Shown in pieces: positions 25,545 to 33,860 of a stretch of DNA of 64,000 nt. Numbering within the stretch: the first letter of the stretch is position 1; each line of letters begins with the position of its first letter. The position numbers and the translations under genes are program-made. The notes beneath the pieces were generated by a model, which was not told the DNA's origin, made no database searches, and saw nothing but the letters and a program-made list of their open reading frames with translations. This stretch comes from Paraktedonobacter carboxidivorans (GTDB lineage: Bacteria > Chloroflexota > Ktedonobacteria > Ktedonobacterales > Ktedonobacteraceae): the NCBI GenBank assembly GCA_041156125.1, contig JBEVTI010000030.1:5919-69918 (forward strand), read 5' to 3'.

Positions 25545-26996
25545 CTATTCGCCTGGAATAGTCGAGTATCCAGGTTGCCCATCAAAGGTATAGAGATTTT
25601 CGGTCTTGATAAAGTCAAAACCGGCTTCAGCGACCTGCTGGAGCAGCTCAGAGACCTGGCTATGTGTAATGCTTGCGCCAGCTGTCGTCAGGAAGCGACC
25701 GCGCCAGTGATCGGTGATAAAGGTCTCCGGCAAACCGTTTGGCCAGACACGGGCACCGCGATTGGTGATCGCCTTCAATTCCAGGCCATCGTGGCTGACC
25801 TGCTTAAAGGTAGCACCCAGTTGATCGGCGCTACCTTTATCCCATTCCAGGTAAACATCAACGCCAACAAGTTCTTTTTTCTCATGAGAGTGCGTGAGAG
25901 GGGGCGCGGGAGCCTTGGCCTTGTGTTCATTGTCCGCGTATTTGACAGCTTTCAACGTCTCCGGGCGCTGGCCGAGACGCGCGATAACTGCCTGGGCAAA
26001 CTCTCTGGTCCCCACCTTCTGCTTGCTTACGCCTTCGACATAAATATCGTAGGTATGGATACCCTCTTCAATAGTGCGTAGCCAGGCATTGTGAACACGT
26101 TCAGCTACATCTGACTGGTTGATGTGAACCAGCATCAGTACCGCTCCCAGTAACAGGCCAGAAGGATTAGCCAGGTTCTGGCCGGCGCGGCGGGGCGCGG
26201 ACCCATGAATAGCCTCAAACATCGCGCAGATATCGCCAATGTTAGCTGAGCCAGCCAGACCAACTGATCCCGCGAGTTGAGCCGCAACGTCGGATAGAAT
26301 ATCGCCATAAAGGTTAGGCAACACTACGACATCAAAGGCTTCAGGAGTATCAGCCAGTTTAGCTGCCCCGATGTCAACAATCCAACTCTCGTTGACAATA
26401 TCGGGGTATTCTGTCGCGATCTCATCAAATACCTTATGGAAAAGACCATCAGTGAGCTTCATGATATTATCTTTCATGAAGCAAGTAACTTTTTTACGTT
26501 TGTTAGCTCGCGCATACTCAAAAGCGTAACGGACAATCTTCTCGCTGCCAGGACGACTGATCAGCTTCAGGCTCTCGTACATATCATGTGAATGACGATA
26601 TTCGATGCCACTGTAAAGATCCTCTTCGTTTTCACGGATAATTACGACATCCATGGTCGGATGCTTTGTATCGACGAAGGGATAATAAGAGACACAGGGC
26701 CGGACGTTGGCATAGAGACCAAAAGCGGTGCGAGTAGTGACGTTGAGGCTCTTATAACCACCACCTTGAGGAGTGGTAATCGGAGCTTTGAGGAAGACAC
26801 GTGTGCGGCGTAGGGCATCCCAGGAATCTGGCTCAATTCCAGCACTGATCCCTTTGAGGTAGACCTTTTCTCCAACTTCGATCTCTTCAATCTCGATGCG
26901 AGCGCCGCCGGCTTGTATAATCTCCAGGGTGGCGGCCATAATCTCTGGCCCGATACCGTCCCCGTAAGCTACGGTAATAGGTACATTATTTGCCAT
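25545..26996 (-). CDS. icd: Isocitrate dehydrogenase, NADP-dependent, Thermus-type
   Basis: A 483-aa decarboxylating dehydrogenase of the isocitrate/isopropylmalate family. Signatures: ITVAYGDGIGPEIM, the substrate-binding stretch YANVRPCVSYYP, VIIRENEEDLYSGIEYRH, FMKDNIMKLTDGLF and NLYGDILSDVAAQLAGSVGL. The C-terminal extension of about 140 residues after the core matches the long Thermus/Chloroflexi-type enzyme rather than the 415-aa E. coli form. TCA-cycle enzyme producing 2-oxoglutarate. ATG 26996 with AAAGGTG upstream is preferred over GTG 27005. Confidence 0.9.
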   Translation of the reverse strand: MANNVPITVAYGDGIGPEIMAATLEIIQAGGARIEIEEIEVGEKVYLKGISAGIEPDSWDALRRTRVFLKAPITTPQGGGYKSLNVTTRTAFGLYANVRPCVSYYPFVDTKHPTMDVVIIRENEEDLYSGIEYRHSHDMYESLKLISRPGSEKIVRYAFEYARANKRKKVTCFMKDNIMKLTDGLFHKVFDEIATEYPDIVNESWIVDIGAAKLADTPEAFDVVVLPNLYGDILSDVAAQLAGSVGLAGSANIGDICAMFEAIHGSAPRRAGQNLANPSGLLLGAVLMLVHINQSDVAERVHNAWLRTIEEGIHTYDIYVEGVSKQKVGTREFAQAVIARLGQRPETLKAVKYADNEHKAKAPAPPLTHSHEKKELVGVDVYLEWDKGSADQLGATFKQVSHDGLELKAITNRGARVWPNGLPETFITDHWRGRFLTTAGASITHSQVSELLQQVAEAGFDFIKTENLYTFDGQPGYSTIPGE

Positions 26997-27272
26997 AAAA
27001 AACACCTTTGTAATTCGTTCTGTGTGGTGCAGAAGAACACTGCCGACTATTTTTGTTGCGGTTTCAGTTTAGCATAGTGAGAAGGGAGATACAAGCTACT
27101 CGCTTATGTTATAGGGCAATTTCTGCCTCGCCAACTCACCCGGAGTGTGAGAGGTGTGAGCAGACTAGCAAGCGAGGAAGAAGAGCGTGGTAGTCTATAC
27201 GTTTGGCCGAAAATCTGTTATAGTTTCTGTGGAAAACTCTCTTGCCTGCTTATATAAAGAAAAGGGACATCG

Positions 27273-28475
27273 TTGAATAATAAAGGGTCATCAGAGGAAC
27301 AAGGGGATAGCGTCAATACCCAGGCGGGATATCTGGGTATTACTCCCCCGCAAGGACGGCTTCCGCCCAGAGGTCAGCGGGCCTGGGTAGAACGTCCTGA
27401 GCAATTATTGCAAGCGGTTGAGCGTTTGGAGCAGGCACCAGTAGTGGCGATAGATGCGGAGTTTACGCAGATGCGCTCGCATACGCAAAGTGAGACCACT
27501 GGCCCGCGGCTGGCCCTTCTTCAACTGGCAATTGATGGTTACTGTTTTGTTGTCGATGCGCTGCGTCTGCGCGATCTAGAGCAGCTTAACGTGGTGGTGG
27601 ATAATCCCAATATCCTGGTGCTTCTGCATGGCGCGGGCGCGGATCTGCGCGTAATGGCTGAGCGCGGGCTGTCAGTGGCTTTTTATTATGATCTGGAGGC
27701 CACTAGCCGCTCAGTCTTTGGGCAGCACGAATCATCTCTGGCGGCGATGTTACAGCGCGCCTTGAATATGCGCCTGGATAAGAGTTTGCAGCGTACTGAC
27801 TGGACGCGGCGCCCGCTGCCTCCAGCTATGGTAGCGTATGCCGCGCGCGATGCTGAAATGACTCTGGCTCTCTATTACTGGCTGCAGGAGCATTTCGCCT
27901 GGGCTTTGCGCCTGCACGCGAGCAGCAATTTGCAGGAGCCAGTAGCCGAGTGGATCGAACCGTTCCTGCATGGGTCCCTGTCCCTGCCCGCCGAAGTGAT
28001 TGTCACCGAGGCAATCAAACAGGGAAATGTGCGAGATCAAGATCAGGTACTTGCCGATTGCCGGGAAGCTCTGCTCTCGCTCACCCATCCCATGCGCAAG
28101 AGTCGCCTCTTACGCTTGATAACCGAGCTTTCGCTGGTCCAGCTTGCCTCTGAAGTCAGGCCGCTGCTCCTGGCTCCTACCGCGGACGAGCGCGCGGGAG
28201 CAATTCGCACATTGAGCCGGCTCGGTTCAGAAGATGCCAGGGAACTGATCATGCCTTTGCTCCAAGATCCAGTGCATGATGTACGCAAGGCCGCGCAAAC
28301 CGCGCTGCGTCTCTCCGGCCAGAAAGAGCCGCGTAGCCAATGGGCTACGCCCAAACGCCAGGCAGATGGTTCGCGTAGCTGGACCGTTGGCGATACCTCA
28401 GCCCCCGCAGATAGCAGCGGTGGAGCGGATGATGACTGGCGCGCCCGCCTGCGCTCGTTGATCAACGACGACTAA
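27273..28475 (+). CDS. RNase D-like 3'-5' exonuclease with C-terminal HEAT-like repeats
   Basis: A 400-aa protein starting at TTG 27273 with AAAGGGA upstream. Residues about 35-225 are a DEDDy exonuclease domain: DAEFTQ (D,E), LHGAGADLRVM (D) and YAARDAEMTLALYYW (Y..D). This matches RNase D, which trims structured RNA 3' ends. After about residue 240 there is no HRDC domain as in RNase D. Instead there are helical repeats resembling HEAT/PBS repeats (ADERAGAIRTLSRLGSEDAR and DPVHDVRKAAQTALRL). Partner or substrate is unknown. Single gene, divergent from icd. Confidence 0.82.
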   Translation: MNNKGSSEEQGDSVNTQAGYLGITPPQGRLPPRGQRAWVERPEQLLQAVERLEQAPVVAIDAEFTQMRSHTQSETTGPRLALLQLAIDGYCFVVDALRLRDLEQLNVVVDNPNILVLLHGAGADLRVMAERGLSVAFYYDLEATSRSVFGQHESSLAAMLQRALNMRLDKSLQRTDWTRRPLPPAMVAYAARDAEMTLALYYWLQEHFAWALRLHASSNLQEPVAEWIEPFLHGSLSLPAEVIVTEAIKQGNVRDQDQVLADCREALLSLTHPMRKSRLLRLITELSLVQLASEVRPLLLAPTADERAGAIRTLSRLGSEDARELIMPLLQDPVHDVRKAAQTALRLSGQKEPRSQWATPKRQADGSRSWTVGDTSAPADSSGGADDDWRARLRSLINDD

Positions 28476-28537
28476 ACTTGTAATGGCTGGCAACCAGGGA
28501 GGTGCATTTACAGTTCAGTCGTCGTGATTGTCTTGAT

Positions 28538-29269
28538 CTAGCCGCTCCGTTTATGCGAATTTGTGCTCAGTGCTGCCCGTCGAGGTAGGCGAGTACCTAC
28601 CCAGACCAGCATCAGTAAGACAGCTACTAGCCCGAGCTTGCGCAAGCGCCGGACCCATTGTTCTTCCTGGATCGGATCGTGCTCGCCCAGACCTGCCCTG
28701 AGTACCAGGAGATGCAGTAGGGTTGGCGAATTCCTCCTGGGGACCTCTACCAATTGTTCGCTGGTCTGCTCTTCCATAAAGGGCATTTCATACATTTCTT
28801 CCAGCGTAGTCACGTAGACCGGTTTTTCGCGTTCAGTGCGTAAGCGGTCAGCCAGCGCTGTGAAAAACTGTTGCAGCAGCACTTTGATCGTTGCTTTGAT
28901 CAGTGGCGCGGGAATGCGCGCATTGCTCCTCCCAGGCTGGAGGCTGCCCTGGTAGCTAACAACAGTGTTAGTGTTGTGCGAGCTAAGCTTGATAGAGAAC
29001 TCGCACTTGAACGCATCTGCCTGTTCTTCACTCTCAATTTTGAGCCGATACGCCGAAGGATAGCTTGGCTCTAATATACAGGCACGTCCAGTGTAGTTGC
29101 CGCGCAACGGCGCGTGGCGAATGTTGATAGTGAAGCTATAGGTTTGCGCATCAACACTGCTTAAGCGTTCCAGTCCAGGAACAGTATGTTGTATGGTTTG
29201 CTGGTCCATCAAAGAGTTCCATACATCCTCTGTGGGTGCCTGGAGTGTATATGTGCCTTCAATATCCAT
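28538..29269 (-). CDS. CoxG/SRPBCC-family protein with C-terminal membrane helix
   Basis: A 243-aa protein. Residues 1-150 match the SRPBCC (START-like) fold of the CoxG family: MDIEGTYTLQAPTEDVWNSL, then DQQTIQHTVPGLERL and later SSHNTNTVVSYQGSLQ. A hydrophilic linker (about 160-210) is followed by a single helix (LGLVAVLLMLVWVGTRL) and a basic tail, which resembles a C-terminal tail anchor. CoxG in other bacteria helps CO dehydrogenase maturation or membrane recruitment, but no cox genes are here. ATG 29269 with CGAGGAAAAAT upstream is preferred to the start at 29308. Confidence 0.75.
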   Translation of the reverse strand: MDIEGTYTLQAPTEDVWNSLMDQQTIQHTVPGLERLSSVDAQTYSFTINIRHAPLRGNYTGRACILEPSYPSAYRLKIESEEQADAFKCEFSIKLSSHNTNTVVSYQGSLQPGRSNARIPAPLIKATIKVLLQQFFTALADRLRTEREKPVYVTTLEEMYEMPFMEEQTSEQLVEVPRRNSPTLLHLLVLRAGLGEHDPIQEEQWVRRLRKLGLVAVLLMLVWVGTRLPRRAALSTNSHKRSG

Positions 29270-29412
29270 TAAATTTTTCCTCGATAAGTACGGGATAATC
29301 TGCCTCAATTATAGGCGAGTTCTTTTTCTGTGGCAATGGGTTTGTGTATATTACTAGCAAAGATAGTTAATTGCAACCATTTTTCTGCGCTTTATTCTCT
29401 TGACCTGACTAC

Positions 29413-29441
29413 TTGCCAAAAGTTGCTGGTTCTGTTACAGT
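29413..29441 (+). promoter_or_regulatory. Sigma-70-type promoter of rplI
   Basis: TTGCCA (29413-29418), a 17-nt spacer and TACAGT (29436-29441). The predicted start of transcription near 29448 leaves a leader of about 70 nt. That leader contains a 15-codon open frame (29450-29497, peptide MKIPLIVAMGRNAGC) and a small hairpin CGGG-TTGCTA-GCCCG just before the rplI Shine-Dalgarno. Confidence 0.55.
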
Positions 29442-29518
29442 ACCCGTAAATGAAGATCCCCCTGATTGTAGCGATGGGGAGGAACGCGGGTTGCTAGCCC
29501 GACGAGGAGCTTTTAAGC

Positions 29519-30028
29519 ATGAAAGTAATTCTATTACAAGATGTAGATGGCCTGGGGAAGGCCGGAGATTTAAAGGAAGTGGCTAACGGTTACGCTCGCA
29601 ACTATCTCTTGCGCCGTCACCTGGCTGCTGGCGCAACTCCAACGCTGGTGGCGAACCATAAGCAACATATCGCAGCCCAGGCTCGCAAGCAGGAAAAAGT
29701 GATCGAGAACAATCATCAACTAGCTGAGCGCCTGGCTCAAGTTACTTTGACCTTTAAAGCGCGAGTAGGCCGTCAGGGTCGCCTCTATGGCTCTATCACC
29801 AGCCAGGATATTGCCGCTGGCCTGCGTGACGTAGAGGGGCTAACTATTGATCGCCGCCTGATCGAACTTGCCAATCCTATTCGCTCTGTCGGCAACTATC
29901 CGATCGTTGTGAAAGTTGCGCCAAAATTGGAGCCTAAGATTACGGTCAATGTGGTAGACGAAGCCGCGACTGAGTCCGCTCCTGCCACGGCTGAGATCGA
30001 GACCGAGGCCGCAGAGGTTGCGGAGTAG
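29519..30028 (+). CDS. rplI: 50S ribosomal protein L9
   Basis: A 169-aa L9. The N-terminal domain contains MKVILLQDVDGLGKAGDLKE and VANGYARNYLLRRHLA, followed by the long connecting helix rich in Lys, Ala and Gln and the C-terminal RNA-binding domain (GRLYGSITSQDIA). About 20 acidic residues (ESAPATAEIETEAAEVAE) extend beyond the usual 148-150 aa. CGAGGAG upstream of the ATG is a good Shine-Dalgarno. Unlike in many bacteria, rpsF, ssb and rpsR are not adjacent. Confidence 0.96.
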   Translation: MKVILLQDVDGLGKAGDLKEVANGYARNYLLRRHLAAGATPTLVANHKQHIAAQARKQEKVIENNHQLAERLAQVTLTFKARVGRQGRLYGSITSQDIAAGLRDVEGLTIDRRLIELANPIRSVGNYPIVVKVAPKLEPKITVNVVDEAATESAPATAEIETEAAEVAE

Positions 30029-30109
30029 TCACAACATCGATCATTTAAGGGCCTCCTTACAACATCCCGGTTACAGGTTGGCCCTGATATATGCTCTAGT
30101 GGGGATGCT

Positions 30110-31252
30110 ATGCCACGCTGGCTCTACTATCTATCGGGAATGGCCGTTGTCGCTCCTGCTATCAGTCTCATCTGGGGATTGGAGCAAGCACCATTGGCCA
30201 TTTTTATTTGTTCAACCCTGACCCTGATTCCGCTGGCCGCGCTTATTGGGCGCGCCACTGAAGATCTAGAATATTATGTTGGCCCTATCGCTGGTGGCCT
30301 ATTAAACGCGACATTTGGCAATGCGCCAGAACTGATCATTGGCATCTTTGCTTTGAATGATAACCTGATCAGTGTAGTACAAGCCTCGTTAACTGGCTCA
30401 ATTATTAGCAATTCGTTGCTGGTTCTGGGCAGTGCTCTGGCTACAGGAGGCTGGCGCTGGGGACGACAGTATTTTAATGCCCGCGATGCCGGACAATATA
30501 GTGCCATGATGGTTCTGGCTGTGGCCGGCCTGATGATTCCCACCACCGGGTCTCTGGTCATCCATGACTCATCTCGTTTACGCTCAATCAGCGTAGCAAT
30601 TGCGCTTGTACTCCTGGTGGTCTATGGACTTTACCTGGCCGCTCATATCTTCCGCGTGCGCTCAGAGCGGCGTAACCCCAGGCATCGCGGTACAACCATC
30701 AAACTTCTACCTGATCCCGATCCTGACGAAAACGGTGGGGTCGAGGCATTGAGCGGCCAGATCGATCCCCACCTGGAAGCCCGGCGTAAGCCAAAGCTCT
30801 GGTTAACTCTGGCCCTGCTCTTACTCATCACGCTGGGTACAGCCTGGAATAGTGAATTGCTCGTTGGCACTATTGAGCCAGTGACTAAGCTTCTAGGCTG
30901 GTCGCCAGTCTTTGTAGGCCTGGTAATTATTCCAATCGTGGGCAATGCCGCCGAGCATTCCAGCGCGATTTATATTGCTCTGCACGACCGCGTCGATCTG
31001 AGCATGGCCATTGCCGCTGGCTCATCTATTCAGGTCGCGACCTTTGTAGCGCCTTTGCTAGTCCTGGTCAGCGTCTTTTTTACTCAACCATTGTTACTGG
31101 TTTTTCAGCCTCTAGAGCTGGTTATTCTAGGCCTGGCTGTGTTGCTTTTCCTGGTTATCAGCCTGGATGGTCAGTCGTCCTGGCTGGCCGGTATTCAACT
31201 GATCGCGGTCTACGTGATTGCCTGTATTGTTTTTTTCTTTATACCTGGTTAA
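30110..31252 (+). CDS. Ca2+/H+ antiporter, CAX family
   Basis: A 380-aa cation/proton exchanger with about 11 helices. The two inverted-repeat signature motifs are present: GGLLNATFGNAPELIIGIFA in the first half and GNAAEHSSAIYIAL in the second. They supply the acidic residues that bind Ca2+. A hydrophilic acidic loop of about 45 residues (DPDPDENGGVEAL) separates the halves. It should expel Ca2+ using the proton gradient. Its 3' end overlaps the convergent nnr gene by 14 bases, so the two transcripts are antisense at their ends. Confidence 0.92.
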   Translation: MPRWLYYLSGMAVVAPAISLIWGLEQAPLAIFICSTLTLIPLAALIGRATEDLEYYVGPIAGGLLNATFGNAPELIIGIFALNDNLISVVQASLTGSIISNSLLVLGSALATGGWRWGRQYFNARDAGQYSAMMVLAVAGLMIPTTGSLVIHDSSRLRSISVAIALVLLVVYGLYLAAHIFRVRSERRNPRHRGTTIKLLPDPDPDENGGVEALSGQIDPHLEARRKPKLWLTLALLLLITLGTAWNSELLVGTIEPVTKLLGWSPVFVGLVIIPIVGNAAEHSSAIYIALHDRVDLSMAIAAGSSIQVATFVAPLLVLVSVFFTQPLLLVFQPLELVILGLAVLLFLVISLDGQSSWLAGIQLIAVYVIACIVFFFIPG

Positions 31253-32783
31253 GCGCATGTAACGCGCGCGGAATCTGTGGCAGCAAATCTGCAGCCAGTA
31301 GTCCGGCCTGTCCGATTTCCGCGCTGACGCGTTCTCCAGCGACCGCGTGCAGATAAACAGCCGCGCTGGCGGCGTCGAATGGCTGAATACCTTGAGCCAG
31401 CAAGCCCGTAATCATGCCTGCCAGTACATCGCCAGTGCCAGCGGTGGCCATAGCAGGATTGGCCTTCCAGTTGATGCGGGTAAGTGTCTCTCCCGCGCTA
31501 GCGGCCTGGGCAATAATAGTGCAGGCTCCCTTCAGGACGAGAGTGACCTGCCACTCTCTGGCCTTCGCACGCGCAATTTCCAGCCGCTCAACCGCGCCTC
31601 CTGATACCTTGAGTCCTTTGCAAAGGCGTCCCATCTCGCCTGGATGAGGTGTAATTACAGTCTCTGGCGGCAACAAAGTCCACCAGTATTCCAGGGCAGA
31701 GAGGTTGTTTAGCCCATCAGCATCAATCACCAGGCGTGGGCGTCGTTCGGATGGCAGGGCGCGCAGGCGCTCTAGAATATGCAGAATGAACTCACGGGTA
31801 GAGGAAGACTGACCCATGCCTGGTCCGAGCAAGAGGGAGCGGTATCCTTCCAAGTTATCCATCAGCAAATTAACGCGCTTCAGGCTTTCTTCTTCAGCGG
31901 GCAAAATCAGGAAAGTGGCCTCGTGAAAGGTGCTGGCATAAATGGGGAGCATTTGCTCAGTGACGGCCATGGTGATCAAGCCCGCGCCGACCCTGGCCGC
32001 CGCATTGCCGGACAGAAACGCCGAGCCGGGATAGGCTCGCGAACCGCATAGAAGCATGGCTTTGCCGAATGTTCCCTTATTGCTCTCCAGCGGGCGCGGG
32101 GGCACGAGCTGGCACACCAGGGTCTGTGTGAGCATTTCGGTATGTAGATCTTTCTCCAACTCCGGCGGCAAACCAATGCTGCCAACCAGCAACTTGCCAG
32201 AATAACTGCGCGCGGGAAAGAAGAAGAAGCCCTGTTTAGGGCAGCCCAGTGTAATGGTCAGATCCATAAGAATCGTGCCTGGATCGACTTCACCAGTATC
32301 GGCATTCATACCTGTAGGCAGATCGATTGCTACAAGACTCAGCGTCTCGCGCCGGATGCGTTCTTCATGAACGCGTTGTAGCAGATCGCGCATATCACCA
32401 GGCAGTGGGCGCGCCTGTCCAATGCCCAGCAGCGCATCCAGAATCGCGCGCGCGCTCTGGATCGTTTGCTCCAATCGGGCCAGGGTTTGTTCGTGAGCTA
32501 CCTCCTCACCGTGGATCACCAGGCGCTGTTCTTTCCAGTAATAGAGGCTGATCAGCCCGCCCCAGCGCTCCAGATAACGCGCTATGATCAAACCATCGCC
32601 GCCGTTATTGCCCGGTCCGATCAATAGCAGAAATTCCTGACCACTGATCTGCCCAAACTCGTAAACTAATAACTCCGCTGTATTTCTGCCTGCTGTCTCC
32701 ATTAAGATTGCTGAGGTCAGGCCATATTCCCGGTCAGCCTGGCTCTCCAGTGCGCGCATCTCCTCTATTGTAACGATATGCAT
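31239..32783 (-). CDS. nnr: Bifunctional NAD(P)H-hydrate epimerase / ADP-dependent dehydratase
   Basis: A 514-aa metabolite-repair enzyme restoring damaged NAD(P)HX. The N-terminal YjeF_N epimerase domain (residues 1-215) contains ALESQADREYGLTSAILMET and GPGNNGGDGLIIARYL. The C-terminal ribokinase-like dehydratase domain shows VITPHPGEMGRL, LVLKGACTII and NPAMATAGTGDVLAGMITGL, with the catalytic Asp. Domain order and length are standard. The start is ATG 32783, preceded by AGGAAAAAC. It overlaps the CAX gene tail to tail. Confidence 0.94.
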   Translation of the reverse strand: MHIVTIEEMRALESQADREYGLTSAILMETAGRNTAELLVYEFGQISGQEFLLLIGPGNNGGDGLIIARYLERWGGLISLYYWKEQRLVIHGEEVAHEQTLARLEQTIQSARAILDALLGIGQARPLPGDMRDLLQRVHEERIRRETLSLVAIDLPTGMNADTGEVDPGTILMDLTITLGCPKQGFFFFPARSYSGKLLVGSIGLPPELEKDLHTEMLTQTLVCQLVPPRPLESNKGTFGKAMLLCGSRAYPGSAFLSGNAAARVGAGLITMAVTEQMLPIYASTFHEATFLILPAEEESLKRVNLLMDNLEGYRSLLLGPGMGQSSSTREFILHILERLRALPSERRPRLVIDADGLNNLSALEYWWTLLPPETVITPHPGEMGRLCKGLKVSGGAVERLEIARAKAREWQVTLVLKGACTIIAQAASAGETLTRINWKANPAMATAGTGDVLAGMITGLLAQGIQPFDAASAAVYLHAVAGERVSAEIGQAGLLAADLLPQIPRALHALNQV

Positions 32784-32891
32784 GTGTTTTTCCTGCTTTC
32801 TCTCCTGCTAAAGGTCTGTGCTTGCATCATTGCCTTATTTCTATTGTAATATCCCGGTGCCTCTATGGGAAGAGTGCAATTTCTGTCCCCC

Positions 32892-32926
32892 TGAGTGATC
32901 ACTGATTTTGAAAAATCAGGCCGAAC
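32892..32926 (+). mobile_element. Solo left end of the MITE-like family, copy D
   Basis: TGAGTGATCACTGATTTTG followed by AAAAATCAGGCC matches the left end of copies A-C. No internal hairpin or right end follows, so it is a truncated copy or an independent short form. It lies between the divergent nnr and Rpn-like genes. The rest of that gap (32784-33213) includes a 14-bp hairpin at 33067-33080/33102-33115 (core ATAGAACAGGAAT) and no gene. Confidence 0.5.
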
Positions 32927-33213
32927 CTCTGCAAAACAGACTCTGTTGGCAAATCACACTCTCAGACGACAAACCCTTCTCCCTTGAAACAGGCAGAAGC
33001 GTAAGCAAGCAGACACTATTTAAGGGAGTAGCGGGAATAAATAAATCTTCAGAGAAAAAAAGTAAGCATAGAACAGGAATGTATAATCGGTACTTGCAGA
33101 TATTCCTGTTCTATGATATGATCTTTCAGGGAATGGGTAGTGATACGTATCTATTTCTATATACTACAAAGTGTGGTATATTATCCAATTTTTTAAGCAT
33201 GTGGAGGGAAGCT

Positions 33214-33753
33214 TTGTACTGGGATTTATTCTGTAGAGCATTGGTAGAAGAATGCGGACAGGATTTTGTGGATCGTTTTGCGCCAGGGGCGAAATATGTA
33301 GGGATGCGTAAGAGTCGAATTCATATACCAGCCAGTGGGTCGCAGCCAGCACGCGAAGTTGAGAGAAATAACGTGATAGAAGCCTCTATGGCAGGGCAAC
33401 ACTTTCTCATCGATATCGAATTTGTATGGCACGGGAGCGACAATCAGGCATCTACATCTGAGGTGGATGCAGCATCGTCAGAGAGGCAGGACATGACGTT
33501 AGAAGAGATATTAAAGGAAAGTGGAGTCTACGAGAAGATGGTCAGCGCAAGTTTCGCGAAGGGTCTTGAGCAGGGCAGGCTTGAAGAGGCGCATCAGAGC
33601 ATTGGGGAGCTTGTAGATGACCGTTTTCCTGCTCTGCTTGCCTGGGTAAAGGTTGAGGTTGAGAAAGTGAGCGATCTGGAAGCCCTGCGCAAGATCCTGC
33701 GCGCGGTAAGCAGGGCTACCACAGCGGAAGAGATCAAAGCAGCTTTTGCATAA
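33214..33753 (+). CDS. Shortened Rpn/PD-(D/E)XK-like protein
   Basis: A 179-aa protein. The frame is open from 32908, but the strong GGAGGG (33203-33208) fits TTG 33214, giving a product beginning YWDLFCRALVEECGQDFVDR. ERNNVIEASMAGQHFLIDIE resembles the core of Rpn-type (recombination-promoting nuclease/transposase) proteins, where the I-x-I-E strand is normally followed by Gln-x-x; here the text changes to VWHGSDNQ. The second half (FAKGLEQGRLEEA to AVSRATTAEEIKAAF) is the helical tail common in this group. The roughly 100 residues usually found between are missing, which suggests an internal deletion. Its last three codons and stop lie inside a 78-bp palindrome. Confidence 0.55.
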   Translation: MYWDLFCRALVEECGQDFVDRFAPGAKYVGMRKSRIHIPASGSQPAREVERNNVIEASMAGQHFLIDIEFVWHGSDNQASTSEVDAASSERQDMTLEEILKESGVYEKMVSASFAKGLEQGRLEEAHQSIGELVDDRFPALLAWVKVEVEKVSDLEALRKILRAVSRATTAEEIKAAFA

Positions 33754-33820
33754 CAACACAAGCAAAGCTAAACCGCACAGCGCTGTGCGGTTTAGCTTTG
33801 CTTGTGTTGTTATGCAAAAG
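33743..33820. terminator. Perfect 78-bp palindrome spanning a stop codon
   Basis: Bases 33743-33781 are exactly complementary to 33782-33820, with no loop. The left arm contains the last codons and TAA of the Rpn-like gene, so the right arm holds an inverted copy of that gene end. The -35 box of the next gene starts 4 bases after the palindrome. Confidence 0.75.
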
Positions 33821-33824
33821 ACGA

Positions 33825-33853
33825 TTGAGAGCCTGGTTGAAGCGTGATACAAT
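33825..33853 (+). promoter_or_regulatory. Promoter of the methyltransferase gene, apparently leaderless
   Basis: TTGAGA (33825-33830), exactly 17 nt, then TACAAT (33848-33853). Transcription would start about 7 nt downstream, at 33860-33861, which is the A of the ATG. No Shine-Dalgarno precedes the ATG, which agrees with a leaderless mRNA. Confidence 0.6.
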
Positions 33854-33860
33854 ACGGTCC

